Below are positions 11,105 to 23,200 of a stretch of DNA of 64,000 bases, piece by piece. The DNA is from Schistosoma mansoni (lineage: Eukaryota > Platyhelminthes > Trematoda > Strigeidida > Schistosomatidae): the NCBI RefSeq assembly GCF_000237925.1, contig NW_017386025.1, positions 2,356,001 through 2,420,000 on the forward strand. The letters run 5' to 3'. The stretch's first letter is position 1. Each line of letters begins with the position of its first letter. The position numbers and the translations under genes are program-made. Below the pieces are notes generated by a model. The model made no database searches, was not told where the DNA came from, and saw only the letters and a list, made by a program, of their open reading frames with translations.

Positions 11105-11625
11105 ATCTTTACTTTAAAGTTCTGATTGTTTTTTTGTTAAAGTCATTCAATGATTTACATTTTTAACTTCTTATTTCTTTTCCTAGAATACCGGGAATTT
11201 ACATTCAAAGTTAATTACTATTGGGTAATTGTTTAATGCTAGTAGCAGAAGATATCAATTCAGCAGTTGGAAATTTCGGCACTCATTGAGACTCCTTAAG
11301 GTCCAGGATTTAAACTCTACAAGGCTTCAGGATATGTACTGATAAAGCGTGTACCACAGTACGATACATCAATAGTTCTATTCTCCCTGTTTTTTAATAG
11401 CTGTTGAACTAAAATCAATCGGTGATGTAAACTACTAACATTTACCTGTGTTCCCGAAACTCTCTACTCTAATTAAAATAAATATACATATATTCATTTC
11501 TGAAATTATGTAAAAATTATAAAAATGAAAGTACAATTCATCTTCCATTTTGTTAACATCTGTTTTTGTTTTCCCTTTTTAAAGAAAAAAAAAAGGAGAA
11601 TTAAATAAAGTAAATAGTTATTATC
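11105..11625. other. No gene recognised
   Basis: AT-rich DNA; a possible very old tRNA-derived repeat around 11260-11400 could not be confirmed. Confidence 0.35.
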
Positions 11626-11627
11626 AG

Positions 11628-12032
11628 AAGGGGTTTCCTTGGAGATTTTAGTAATTTTATATAGTTGAGATCATAAGTCAATTGAAGCTAGACTAGTGAC
11701 TGGCTCCATGAGGTATTGCCTGGAGTCCTAGTGAGAAGCACTAACCAGTGGAATTCGACCAGGTCTGTTGGGAGATATTAACTCACTGAAGATATTGGTG
11801 AATGGTTGCTCAATTTCGTGGATTGGTTTAAGTTAGATATTAACACCATCAGATGCCGACTCAGTTGTCTAGTCGTTAAGTGTTCGCGCGCGAAACTGGG
11901 TTCGAATCTGGCGAGTCAGGATCCTGGATGCGTACTGCTGAAGAGTTCCACAATAGGACGAAACGGCCGTCCAGTGCTTCCAGGTTTTCCATGGTGATCT
12001 AGTTTCAATTGACTCATGATCTCAACTATATA
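11628..12032 (+). repeat. Type B hammerhead SINE (copy B4) with inverted ends
   Basis: Begins with an inverted copy of its own tail ('tatcagaaggggtttcc' to 'ttgaagctagac'), joined to the head (tgactggctccatgag), tRNA-like part (B box ggttcgaatctgg), ribozyme, and the tail in normal orientation ('tcaattgactcatgatctc'). The ends therefore form an inverted repeat of roughly 45 bases. Confidence 0.8.
11932..11977 (+). ncRNA. Hammerhead ribozyme, type B, intact core (B4)
   Basis: GTACTG / CTGAAGA / GTTC-CACAATA-GGAC / GAAA / CGGCCGTC / CAGTGC. All core residues are present, the cleavage triplet is GTC, stem I pairs with one G-T wobble, stem II with one wobble, and stem III is the very short self-complementary ACGGCCGT. 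Confidence 0.8.
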
Positions 12033-12504
12033 AATAGTTATCAAAAGTAAACCATTTCATTTTTTATCTTTTAAATGATTCGATAAAATCATGATCTTTT
12101 TTTTCTAAAAATGGGCATGGCGAGCGACTTTTATTTAGTAATAGCAATGTTAATAATGATAGTAATAATTATTATTATTGTCATTATGGTGATAACAAAT
12201 AGATAAATATCAAAACTTAGAAAAAGGGAATAAGCTCCCTTTTCTTTTTACAGTCCAATTCACTCAATAACTTCCAGAGTATATATTTGCTTGAGAATAA
12301 TAATAATATATAAGCTCCCTTAGGGTAATGTAATACTCAATGGATTAAGAGATTTTTTCATTAAAGCTTTTTATAGTAAAGCCATAGAAATAAGGGGATT
12401 TTGATATGTTGGTTAAATGTTTATGAATTTTTTACAAAGAGATAATAATAAAAGAGAATATATGAATATTCTGGAATATTTTGAATCATTTCTTCTTCTG
12501 GTTA

Positions 12505-12612
12505 GCGTTTTTTTAGCGAGTTATTTTTTCTACGGGATGGGGTTGCTAACCCCATGCCCAACCCTCTTCCTTTACCTGGGCTAGAAGAGCTACAGGCGGA
12601 GTTATTCTGGAA
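12505..12612 (-). mobile_element. RTE-type LINE 5' leader fragment
   Basis: Shares 'ctacgggatggggt', 'gctaacccc' and the GC-rich stretch near 'cctttacctgggc' with 49240-49375, where the same sequence lies just upstream (minus strand) of an RTE endonuclease start. Its GC content stands out from the AT-rich flanks. Confidence 0.55.
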
Positions 12613-12927
12613 TAAGTTTATTAATTTGTTCTCAAATTAATAACTATCATGAAATCAGTTTATTATATAATTTGAGTTTTAGATAACTCATCTGAGTTTT
12701 TTACTGTTCCATCAAATCAAATGATCTATCAATCATATGAGTTTAGGTATTTATTGTTATATGTATTGAAAAAAGTAATAGCAAATTATATTAGTTTCAC
12801 TAATAGTCTACTCGTGTATGTGTAAGTGGAAAAGATCCTTTAAAAGTCCAAAGTAATGTTTCTGGTATTCAACACAACTTATTTGTTACGTAGTACTTAC
12901 TGACTAACTCACGGCTGTTACCCCTCG

Positions 12928-13205
12928 TGAAGGAGCATGTGCTACCCACCACAATTCTCCAACGGATCTGTCTTAGACAATCGTTTCCAGTTGCGATTCA
13001 TTCTTCTGATATTTGCTTTCAATTCCCGGCTCAATGTGTTCTTTGACCTTCTTCTATTCCGTTTTCTTTCAGGATTCCAAGTTAGAGCTTGCCATGTGAT
13101 GGAGTTTGACGATTTCCGCAATGAATGTCCTATCCATCTCCAACATCTTTTCCTAATTTCCTCTTCAGCTGGAAGCTGGTTTGTAGTATTTAAGTTGATT
13201 TTGTT
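12928..13205 (-). mobile_element. RTE-type LINE (SR2-like), 3' terminal fragment
   Basis: Minus strand encodes [40 protein letters not shown] and [12 protein letters not shown], the C-terminal region of the SR2-like protein; older and more diverged than the copy at 5706. A frameshift precedes the final residues. Confidence 0.78.
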
Positions 13206-13684
13206 CAATGCTTTATTGTTCAAGTTGAATACAATCAGATAGGTCGATTATACTTATTAATGAGGGATTAAGTATATCAAAATCTTTGCATTAAATTTTC
13301 TAATGCTTATTCCATAGTTATAAAAAACTATTCACTTCAGCTACAAACAACTTCATCTTAGAAATATTAGTTTTTTGGAAATATTTGCCATAATCGTTTA
13401 GTCAGTAAAGACCAATTACCATTCCTGATAAAATATTGTCCACATCTAACATTAACACTAGTATCGTTTACAAATGATGAATGATATGCTCATCACTATG
13501 CATTTTATAGCCATTTATAAATAAATGAACAACGGAATATGATTTATTTGTTAAGAATCGTAACTGAGGTGTTTATATAGTTGTATAGTTATTCAGTAAC
13601 TGATATATTGAAAGCATTTTCCAGTATAACGATGCAAATTATTCACTAAATTACATTATTCAGTAAAATAAACAAATTCATGTG

Positions 13685-13900
13685 TTATTCAAGAAGAAGT
13701 GGATTGTTGCTAGCAATACAATTAGGAATGCACATTTCATTTAATGTGTGACACGTCATTTGGATGTACCTGGCACTCAGAGATGATATTCACGCCAACA
13801 TTCGAACCCACTACTTCTTGATACAGATGTCAACACGTTATCTATCTAGCTACTGAGTTCAGGCAGCCTATTACATATGCGAGAATATCAACGATAGGAT
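13685..13900 (-). repeat. Old Sm-alpha-like SINE copy
   Basis: Same order as A1 on the minus strand (ctcagtagct, B-box-like 'gggttcgaatg', 'ggatgtacc', 'ctagcaacaatccac') with many changes; the ribozyme core is no longer readable. Confidence 0.6.
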
Positions 13901-14115
13901 AATTCAAGAAACTTTGAAAATAAAATCAAGGTGAATTTGAATGAACAGTAAATTACAAGATAAATATTCGTTATTATTTTGTTGTTATGAAGTCACTTAC
14001 CCTGAAACTTTCAATACATTTTTGTAAAAATGTAAATATTACCATTTCATTCATTCTTATAATGTCCATATAGTTTTTGACACTAGTTTGAAGACTGGTA
14101 ACTGAGTCTATTTCG

Positions 14116-14116
<1 letters not shown>

Positions 14117-14144
<28 letters not shown>
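14117..14144. repeat. (TA)n microsatellite
   Basis: Pure TA dinucleotide run. Confidence 0.95.
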
Positions 14145-14146
<2 letters not shown>

Positions 14147-14179
14147 ACCGTTATAATATAAATCTCAACGATTTTTGAA

Positions 14180-14425
14180 ATCAGAAGGCAATGAGAAGCG
14201 GCAACTACAGTTTATTAGCGGATAGCACAGATCACAAAGTCATAAGCAAATCGAGCGAATTTGAAGCACAAAAGCGAGTAAGTATCTGTGATCAAATTTA
14301 TGGTCATTGCATAAGGGCGCAGCAAGGTAAAGCAAAAGCTAATAACAGGATTTGAGCACATATATGCATCGGGAGGAGGACGAATCCTCACTCATCATCA
14401 TATTCATTTAATCAATAAACATTTG
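14180..14425 (-). mobile_element. Possible solo LTR fossil
   Basis: On the minus strand the stretch runs from 'tgatgatgagtgagg' through a polyadenylation-like 'aataaactgtag' to about 'cattgccttctgat', with a base composition unlike its flanks. This resembles a short retroelement LTR, but no second copy or internal region is present in the window. Confidence 0.3.
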
Positions 14426-14749
14426 AGCTAAAGTTTGTCATGTGATCTAATAATCATAACAATACAAGGAAATATGAGGATTGTCACTGTTCGAATAACA
14501 CTGTCTTTTGAGTTAATAAAAGGACTTAACCAAAATTAGCCATAGTCGAAATTGGTTAAGATGGGCGGTACAGATAACATTTACTGAAGCCAAACTGAAT
14601 GCCGACAAGCTGGAAGGAGAATTGATGAACGCTGAGAGATAATGTTGCCCACAAAAATTTATTGACAAATGTAAGAAATCTGAGAAAAACTAAGCGACTG
14701 TGATTTCAGTCAATAAGAAATCAACATATGAAAATATCAACTTCAAAGG

Positions 14750-14860
14750 TATTATTATTATTTAAACACATAAATATTGGTACAAGGAAGCACCAGATAA
14801 ATATGCGCCTCACAAACCTCATTTGATTTGTGTGAGGGCTGTGATACTGCCCAGATGTCA
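14750..14860 (-). repeat. 3' end fragment of repeat family C
   Basis: Reverse complement matches the family C end at 21000-21110 and 37100-37224: 'gggcagtatcacagccctca', 'tcaaatgag', 'atctggtgc', 'accaatatttatgtg'. Only the last 110 bases are present, consistent with 5' truncation during retrotransposition. Confidence 0.7.
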
Positions 14861-14924
14861 AGACTGAAGCAGGTAACTTCAAAGGTGATGACGTTGCAAG
14901 CACAATCAATAAAAGGCTTAACAC

Positions 14925-16295
14925 TGAATTAGCTAGAACTTACCCTGTAGCCAAACTATTAATGCTGTATACAATAATACATTCAAAAACTCAATCGAAA
15001 GTCGATAAGCAGCTGAGGAGAACCCAACGAAATAAATTGAATTCATGTTATTCCGTTCAAATTTTTGTTTTTATTCTCTTCAAGATAGTAAAAATTCACT
15101 GTATGCACGTTATTCATTTATCGATTCTGGCGTACATCCTACAATCTACGCTTGTGCTCATTACTCGAATTTTAAAAATCCCCATATTGTGAACTAGAAC
15201 AATATATATCTACTTAAATATTGACCGAAAGGGTAGTATTACACACTAATCAGTTATAATTAATAGATTATGTAATATGAAGCTATACAGAATTCATTCA
15301 AGAGCGAAACCTAAGCATTTGTTCAATGCATGTAAATTATCTGAACTAGTATATAAGTGAATATAAAAAGTCTTCCCCAGGAGTATAAATGACTGATAAG
15401 TATGTATTTGAATATATTTGAAGGAAAAATAATATTATAGTTGACAGACTATATTTATGTTAAATCTACTTTGCATTAATGGCTACTCTACTTCTTTGTT
15501 CTTACTAGTGCTTATCCAAAATTAAGGCACAAAATTTGTCTGAAAAATTAGTAGTATTAGAGGAAAACCAATACAAATTATAAGGTTTGCAAACGTCATA
15601 CCGTTAGGTAGCTGAAGCTTTGATAGTGCTCAGGGCACAACCAAAAGGATGTGTCCTTAAAACAATTGTGTAAATCTCCACAAAACCCCTTCTGATAATT
15701 GTGTAAGAATTAATTTACGAAAGATACTCTAAATTGAATGACAGATTTGAGCTGGGTCAAACCATTACTAGCTGTTAACGGAGTCCTGGGTTATACAAAT
15801 TAGGTCAGAAATTTCGAATAAAACTAGAACAAAGAATTGGAAGAACATGAATTCATTTTATTTCGTTAGGTTCTCATAACCTATACTATTTAAAATGAAA
15901 ATTATTATAAAGTTTGCGTAATTATAACAGCAAAAATGAATATCTATCATAATGGTGGGGTAGTGAGAGTGAAGACATAATGAGGCACTTATCAAAACAT
16001 TGCTTCACAGAACAGAAAGGATATGTACTACTGATACACTAGAAGAAGAATATCGGCTCATTATCCAGTGTGATGAGATTTCGAATTGTTTTCACATTAT
16101 TTCTTTATTATCCTTGTCTCCTCTTACTCTCCATTTCTAGTCTAGTTGACCTTTTATTTTTATGTAGAAATGTTCTTAACAAGTGTATTATGTGTGATCA
16201 GATTGTTCGAGATGTATTGCGCTAATATATCATCACATAGTTCTGTGATCTTCGTCTTCTCATTACACTATCGAAATTTATCGCCTAAGTAAATT
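14925..16295. other. No gene recognised; scrap of type B tail
   Basis: No exon recognised. At 15672-15706 the last part of the type B SINE ('atctccacaaaaccccttct') occurs alone. Confidence 0.4.
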
Positions 16296-16299
16296 TAGT

Positions 16300-16680
16300 C
16301 TTATCTATTAGTTAAACTGAGCCGCGTTAGTAGATGCGAACTACCTAGCTGTGGTCGGAGCGAGATGTTGTGACATGACTCAGAATCGGCTGTAGTGGCG
16401 TAAAGGCAGCTGCTCTTTATCTCCACTTACATTTTGAGTGCTAAGATTATATTATACTTTTTATCCCACGAATTCGTTCCTTCTTCTTGCATAATACTGT
16501 CTATGCTTAACCTTTTCTATTAGCACCGGTTCTGTTACTACTTCTACTAATCTAGCCTTTATCTTGATCGTTTCATCTCGTTGTGTTGATATTGTGCGGC
16601 AACTTGAACCGATGAGTATATGTCCCAGGTTCTGTGTTGCTTATGACTGGGTCTGATCGATACGAATCATTACAATTTCC
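16300..16680 (+). repeat. LINE 3' UTR-type fragment
   Basis: Shares scattered blocks with 38290-38940, 47900-48010 and the region after the LINE at 59580-62521: 'ttttatcccacgaattcgtt', 'ggcaacttgaaccgatg' and 'ttgcttatgactgg'. At 62650-62790 the comparable blocks follow a LINE stop codon, which suggests these are dispersed LINE 3' ends. Confidence 0.45.
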
Positions 16681-17248
16681 GTGGATTATTCCTCAGGGTC
16701 CAGTAAAACAAATCAACATTAGGATTATGCCGTTATTATCTCTCGAAAGTTTACGCCATTCTAAATGATCTCTAGTGAACAAGCTATTATAATTTATAGT
16801 TTAGAATACGGAATGATTTTTAGTTAGATGACTACTGAAAACTGAAGAACATTGTACATATGTTTGGCATAGTTGGATTTTCAAGTGATAATCAGGAAAT
16901 TTGAACCCAGTGAGAAAACCTATAGTTGGATAGGTGAAAATGTAATTAGACACTGATCGAACACATATTTCTCAGGGTAATTAGTGTAATCTCTTTTTAT
17001 CACTGAAAATTCCAAGGTGCTTAAGAATGTTTTAGCGCAACAACAGAGGTATAATCTACGGAATAATCTCATCTTTCTAACTATAGATCACACAGACAAT
17101 GACCTCCCACAGACATATTGCTCTGCAGCTTGATGACTTGAAACTGAACAGTATTAATTAATTGTATTATATGACGTATTATCAATATCTTTACTACCAA
17201 ATTATTATGAACATTTATTGTTTGCATTTATTCAAAGAATTAAGCTTC

Positions 17249-17252
<4 letters not shown>

Positions 17253-17319
<67 letters not shown>
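17253..17319. repeat. (AT)n microsatellite, 67 bases
   Basis: Longest pure dinucleotide run in the window; it creates a meaningless IY-repeat reading frame. Confidence 0.95.
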
Positions 17320-17322
<3 letters not shown>

Positions 17323-17329
17323 TACAGCT

Positions 17330-19984
17330 TCAACAACTTTGCTAGGTTTATTTTTGGAACAATTTTATTAACCCTATTCTAAAAGCCATTTCCCCATTCT
17401 TAGTATTTTATACTTGAACAATAACAAATAAGATTGTGATTGACTAGTGATGAATTGTCATTTATATTAAGTCTACTCAGTATCATCCAATAACTTACGA
17501 ACTTAATCACATGAATGGGATAAAAGTGAATAATCACTTCCGTTGTACAGATTAACAGCCTTTCCATCAGTTAGTTAGTAATTTTGTCAAATTTATCCTG
17601 GGCTACCCAATAGATCCTTTCACCATAATCCATGTAGTCAAATCTAAACTATTGTCACGTGGTATCTATATTGCAACACTGATGTACACTTTATTAGGAG
17701 GGTATTACATGAGACATCGCGGACTCTACTATGCTGTTGCGTTAAATTGAGAGTATTATGACAAACAGAAGTTAATAATTACCAGTTGTGAGTTTGACTT
17801 TCATGTTTAAATATTAACTAATTAAATGGCAAATGATTTTTATAGCTACACTATTTTCCTAGGTACCTTGTACATAAATTAAACTTCAATTACCTAATAC
17901 ATTTTTAAATATTCGCACACTAAGTCAGTCAGCCAGTGTTTTTGTGCATCGAAACTCACACAAAATCGCGTCCCCAAGTAAATTATCGGTCTGGCAACCT
18001 CAGACAACCTAGTGACGGTAAAAATCATTTCTGGAATCATATCATAAAATATTTATATATCCTTGACGTTTTTTATCTTCTAGCTAAATCTAAATAAGTT
18101 CCGGTATTAATTTGATTACGCATCCAAAGTGAGAAAGATCCTCTGATCAAAAGCACAATGTCCGAGTGTGTTATAAAGGGAGTATCACCATTTCATTGAA
18201 CAAGTTTATTGATACCTAGTCGGGATATGATCTATTTGCCCCCATCAGCTCATTCACTTCGACAGTCAAGGAAACGAATGGTGTTTCTCTCCATTTATAA
18301 AGTAGGTTTATGATGAAAGTAAACGGTTGAAAAGAGACAGTTGAGGAAGACATTTTATCCTAGTTTATTCATTGTCATTTAAGGACAGTGTGCAGGATAC
18401 TGTTGCACTGAATCTAGTCTAAGACTGTCTATTAGGTTACCATAACTGTACCTGTTAGACCACAGGAACCCGTCATTGTATCTCCACAAAGCTAGTGATT
18501 GGACCGTTTCGATTCTCCACATTGAATAGATGAGATCAAGTGAATACTCGTATTTCGGTTTTAGTTGGGGGTTTTCAGAGACATTGCATAGGTTCACAGT
18601 ACAAAATCCTACAGCGTTGACTAGTGAAGCCTATTATTTAATATCACATACGTTCTGAACATTCAGAGCTAAACCAGACCGTTTTAGGAGCAATTCCAAG
18701 AGACCATAAATAACATTCCTCAGACCCGGCTCGTTAAGATTGGAAGTACATATGGAAGAAAATGGACCTAGAGAGGAAAGACTGACAGTAGGAGTAAAAG
18801 GTGAAGTTGCTGGTAAATCCGAATGCTACTAGAGGTGTCCAGGTGACTAATAATTTCTTTGTCTATACTATAGAATATAATATCACGACAAAAACAAGAA
18901 AAACTGGGACAAAGTTGATAATCTCGTCGATTTCAAAACGTGGTTGCAGTCCTCAAGAGATAACTGCCTGCAGCAGATCGCATATGATCTCTTAGAATTA
19001 ATGTCTTTGTCCCAGTGCTTTAGAGACCTTGCTATCAGTACTATGACTATATTGAGGTCAAAGGGTGATATTCTGAGGTGGAGTTTAATTAACCGCTTAC
19101 CTAATCCGTGGTGAGGTAGCGTTACTAAAGATGTAAGCTACTTAGTGATATTTTACTATCATCATAGTTGGGTACAATTCCACTTTTGAACCTAAAATAT
19201 GCTGTTCTTGGCTTTACTGCCTCTCAAATAACCAAATCATGATTTTTAGGACCCTAAAATAAAAACGCGCCTCTACAAGCATAACTCAGCTAGGCCGCTA
19301 CGATGGATAATCAAGAACACCACATCAAGAGTGTCATCTGTAGCTAAGTGTATATCCTATATGCTGAAATCTTTGTTATGTAACAGTGAATAATTATTTT
19401 ATCATCAAGTAATGAACTGAGACTAAAAACACCCAACATGGGACTAAAAATGAGGAACTACTAAACTAATTTACATAAACACAGCCAATTCAAATAACGA
19501 ATCATATCCTACAATTATAACAGCAATTTGTCAGTTAAAGTCTTTTAGCTATAAAAGAAAGTTTCTATTAGATTGGTGAAATTAAATTTCCCATTTCTAT
19601 TACATATATTTACATACAGGTTTAACTCAATAAAAACCGTATTTAAAAAAGGACTACTAGGTACAAAGAAAGCTAAAATAAAAGTCTACAGGGTCAGCAG
19701 GATTATTCATAATTCACGTTAGACTGCGTACTGGATTATTATTGAAACCTTGTGCAGCAAAAAACACTTGGAAATCGGATTGATATAAAGTTGCACACTA
19801 TCGTTATGTACGACGGTCAGTTAGAATAATCAAAGAACAATTTTTAGTTTTGTTATAGGCGGAAGTGAAAATAAACCCACCAGCTTGAGATTATCTGCTT
19901 TGAAGATAAATAGGGTTTTTCCAAAAAGACAACCACTATATTATTGTGTTGTAAAGTTTACTTAGAGACCATAGAGATGGCAGA
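17330..19984. other. No gene recognised; unassigned
   Basis: No exon or family recognised. The segment 18100-19100 has less AT-rich stretches and could be an old unrecognised element. The last part (19360-19984) lies downstream of VPS25 and should hold its 3' UTR and poly(A) site, which I could not fix. Confidence 0.4.
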
Positions 19985-20234
19985 CTAACAGTAGAACTTT
20001 ACACCTTCATCTTCCATTATTTCAGCTTGACCTCGTTTTTGAAGGACAGTTATTGCATTTGTTAAGACAGATATATCTAAACCATGAAAAGCTTCTTGTT
20101 TTGTATCGTCACCGTCAGTCAACTCATAAAATGTACAAACTGAATTGCTGTGGCCAGTGGATCGGGCCCATCTCGCGATAAGATCAGCCCATTCTTCAGG
20201 AGTCCGCCATATAATCCTGGCATTGGTATGAGAC
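19985..20234 (-). CDS. VPS25: VPS25 exon 2 (terminal)
   Basis: 250 bases ending in TAG. Acceptor on the minus strand is caacttttag|G. It encodes the second winged helix, with W-RTPEEW and FYELTDGDD...FHGLD, and the C-terminal GVKFYC. Confidence 0.93.
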
Positions 20235-23200
20235 CTAAAAGTTGAAATAAAAATTAGGCATATTTTTTCTGCGTAAAAATTATTTGCCATTGACCAATAC
20301 TGCTTATATATTAGGTTTACGGAGGCCTAATATGATAACCTGTTAATTATTAAGTGTTCTGTACGAAAATATATGATAAAATTTATTCTGATAAGAAACC
20401 AGTGTCTAAATACTTCATCTTGGTCTGGCTATAATTAGAGTATGGTGAGTCAGATAAAACTTCGTCATTAGAATCGTACTAAAATCAGGGGAAGAGCATT
20501 GATAAATAGAAATTTGCAGTAGTCATTATTTTATATATTATATTACTGTAATGTAATGAACCGATAAAGAACAGCTGTAATAGACATGGTGCCCCAAATG
20601 CCCTGGTACGGCCGAGAGTGGAGAGAGCCCGCCCTCCCTCTCGAAATGCCCTCACATGACCACGCGTATACAGCCTCTGCCAGAGAAGTCCTACACACTA
20701 CCTTCTCGCATCAGGGGTGTTGTTTACGAAATGAAGAGGACGAAAAGCGAATGTCCGGCACTTGAACCGGGTTGGTGGACACGGAAAGTTCACCTAGGGG
20801 AGTTGGAAAACCCTGATTACAAACCAATGTTGCACATGGGCTCCAGTATCCTGAGGGAACAAATGGCGTATGAATCAATCGTTGGTCATCGGCTACCATG
20901 AGACCGCATCTCCTCACGATGCTCCACTGCCTTGTGGATCAGATCTTTAGGTCAAAGGCTCCGAGTGTGGCCCACTAAGAAAACCACCTGCTTCGGTCTG
21001 GGCACGCAGGCAGTATCACAGCCCTCACACAAACCAAATGAGATTTGTGTTGCGCATACATATCTGGTGCCCCTTTGTACCAATATTTATGTTTAAATAA
21101 AAATAAATAATAGACATGGTGGTCTAGTCAAGAACTTTTCCATCAAAAACTAAGTTAAGGAGAGCATTGGGTAGATATAATGTTTTGTTTTGTTAATACA
21201 ATGCGCAACACTTAATCTTTCTGTTATTCATATGTGGATAAGTAGTAGTGGTTTAGTGGCTAGAGCAACCAACTTATGATATTGGATATGAAAGATAAAT
21301 ACTAACTTTACGTTTCAAAACATAGATTTTATGCCACAAAGACAATTCACAAGCTCTGAACTGATAACTTCACAAGTAACTCTTAACTTGTATCAACTGG
21401 TCAATGACTATAATCATAGTCTAGACACAGTAACAGCTCATTGTGAAGACGCATCCACGCGAGGGTCAAAAAAACTTAGAAACTGCAACGGGCTCTTAGC
21501 CCAGCTATTAATAAGATACGAAAAATTGGTCTCAGTAGTACAGACTTATTCGCCCTTTATCTCACTAAAAATCTTGAACTTACTATTATTTCACACCATT
21601 GACCTTTGTGGTTTTTGAGAACTTTAGTTTCTATGTTTTGGTGCTTCACTATCATTGGTATTATTAGGTCAACTCTGATTGCCACTTTAACATTTTTGTT
21701 GCTCTGATTGTGCAGTATTCTACAAAGGCCCCTAAATGCCATGGTGCGGTCGACGGTGGAGAGAGTCCGCTCTCCCTCTCGAAATGCTCTCACATGGTCA
21801 CGTGCATACAACCACTGCCAGAGAAGTCCTACTCACTGCCTTCTCGCGGCACTACTGTTGTTTCTGAAATTGAGAGGACGGAAAGCGAATGTCCGGCACT
21901 TGAACCGGGTTGGTGGACACGGAAAGTTCACCTAGGGGAGTTGGAAAACCCTGATTACAAACCAATGTTGCACATGGGCTCCAGTATCCTGAGGGAACAA
22001 ATGGCGTATGAATCAATCGTTGGTCACCGGCTACCATGAGACCGCATCTCCTCACGATTNNNNNNNNNNNNNNNNNNNNNNNNNNNNNNNNNNNNNNNNN
22101 NNNNNNNNNNNNNNNNNNNNNNNNNNNNNNNNNNNNNNNNNNNNNNNNNNNNNNNNNNNNNNNNNNNNNNNNNNNNNNNNNNNNNNNNNNNNNNNNNNNN
22201 NNNNNNNNNNNNNNNNNNNNNNNNNNNNNNNNNNNNNNNNNNNNNNNNNNNNNNNNNNNAAGTTTAAACTAATGTTAGCCTTTTCATTTTGGCCGTAATA
22301 TTTACAAAGTTTTATTTAGCATATATACACATATACAAATTCTTACAATCAATTTAGTGCTGTTTTTTAAGTAGTTTCAAGTGAATACGTAACCGAAATA
22401 CATACATTTAATCAATTAGTATACAAAAAGAGGTAGTTCAGAAGTCACAAATTTGAATCAGATAAGCATAGTTAGTGATGTTCTTTGAATTAAAAGAAAA
22501 TGGTTTTATGGAAAGTGTATCATCACGTATAGAATCTGTATAAAGAAATCTTTTAATGAGTTATGGTGATGAAATTATAGGAGAACCATCATTATCACCA
22601 AGTTGATATGGAAAATTCATGCGTAAAAATCATTATCTACTATTTATCATTCGTTTTTCACAATCTCATCTATCATTTACTGAACTATGCTATGAAATGT
22701 GCTATGTAAAATCTGAACCTGTTGTACGTTTACTCTGTTATGGTAAAAAGAGTTTCTATTAACAATTTCAAACGCTCCAAGCACTGCCCATATAAAATAT
22801 GTAGTGAAACATTTGATTTTTTTACACTCTCTCCAAGTGTTTTTTTCTCGATTTTCTTAACTTTATCCTATGCTACACCATATTTTTATAGATTTTCCAT
22901 GATGATCTAGCTTCAATTGACTCATGATCTCAACTATATAAAATTACTAAAATCTCCAGAAAACCCCCTTCAGATTTGATATGCTTTAATTCTGTTGTTT
23001 TTCAAAATTCCCTTTTATGTTTAGTATCCTACTCGAGAAGAATATACAAATCGTGAATGGATAAATAAACCAATATCTAATTGGGTTAATGATACTTATG
23101 TTAATATTCCAAATATTTTAGATCAAGTTGATAATTTTGAAAATGTAAAAGATGAACAAAATGTAGACAATAATTTTAATTTTCCTTATATATTACAAGT

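Larger units (their letters stand above)
20592..22059 (+). repeat. Tandem duplicated block, left copy
   Basis: This block corresponds base for base, with few differences, to 23340-24807 at a constant offset of 2748. It consists of a family C copy, a spacer of about 620 bases and a second family C copy. The spacer encodes a 95-codon frame (MPQRQFTSSELITSQ...) in both copies, of no known family. Confidence 0.9.

Noticed and set aside
17162-17371. Open frame with a long IY repeat
   Set aside because: It is only the (AT)n microsatellite read as codons; no gene context.
20711-20917. Antisense protein gene in family C ([16 protein letters not shown]...)
   Set aside because: Repeated in every family C copy and without splice or promoter context; treated as part of the repeat, though noted as a finding.
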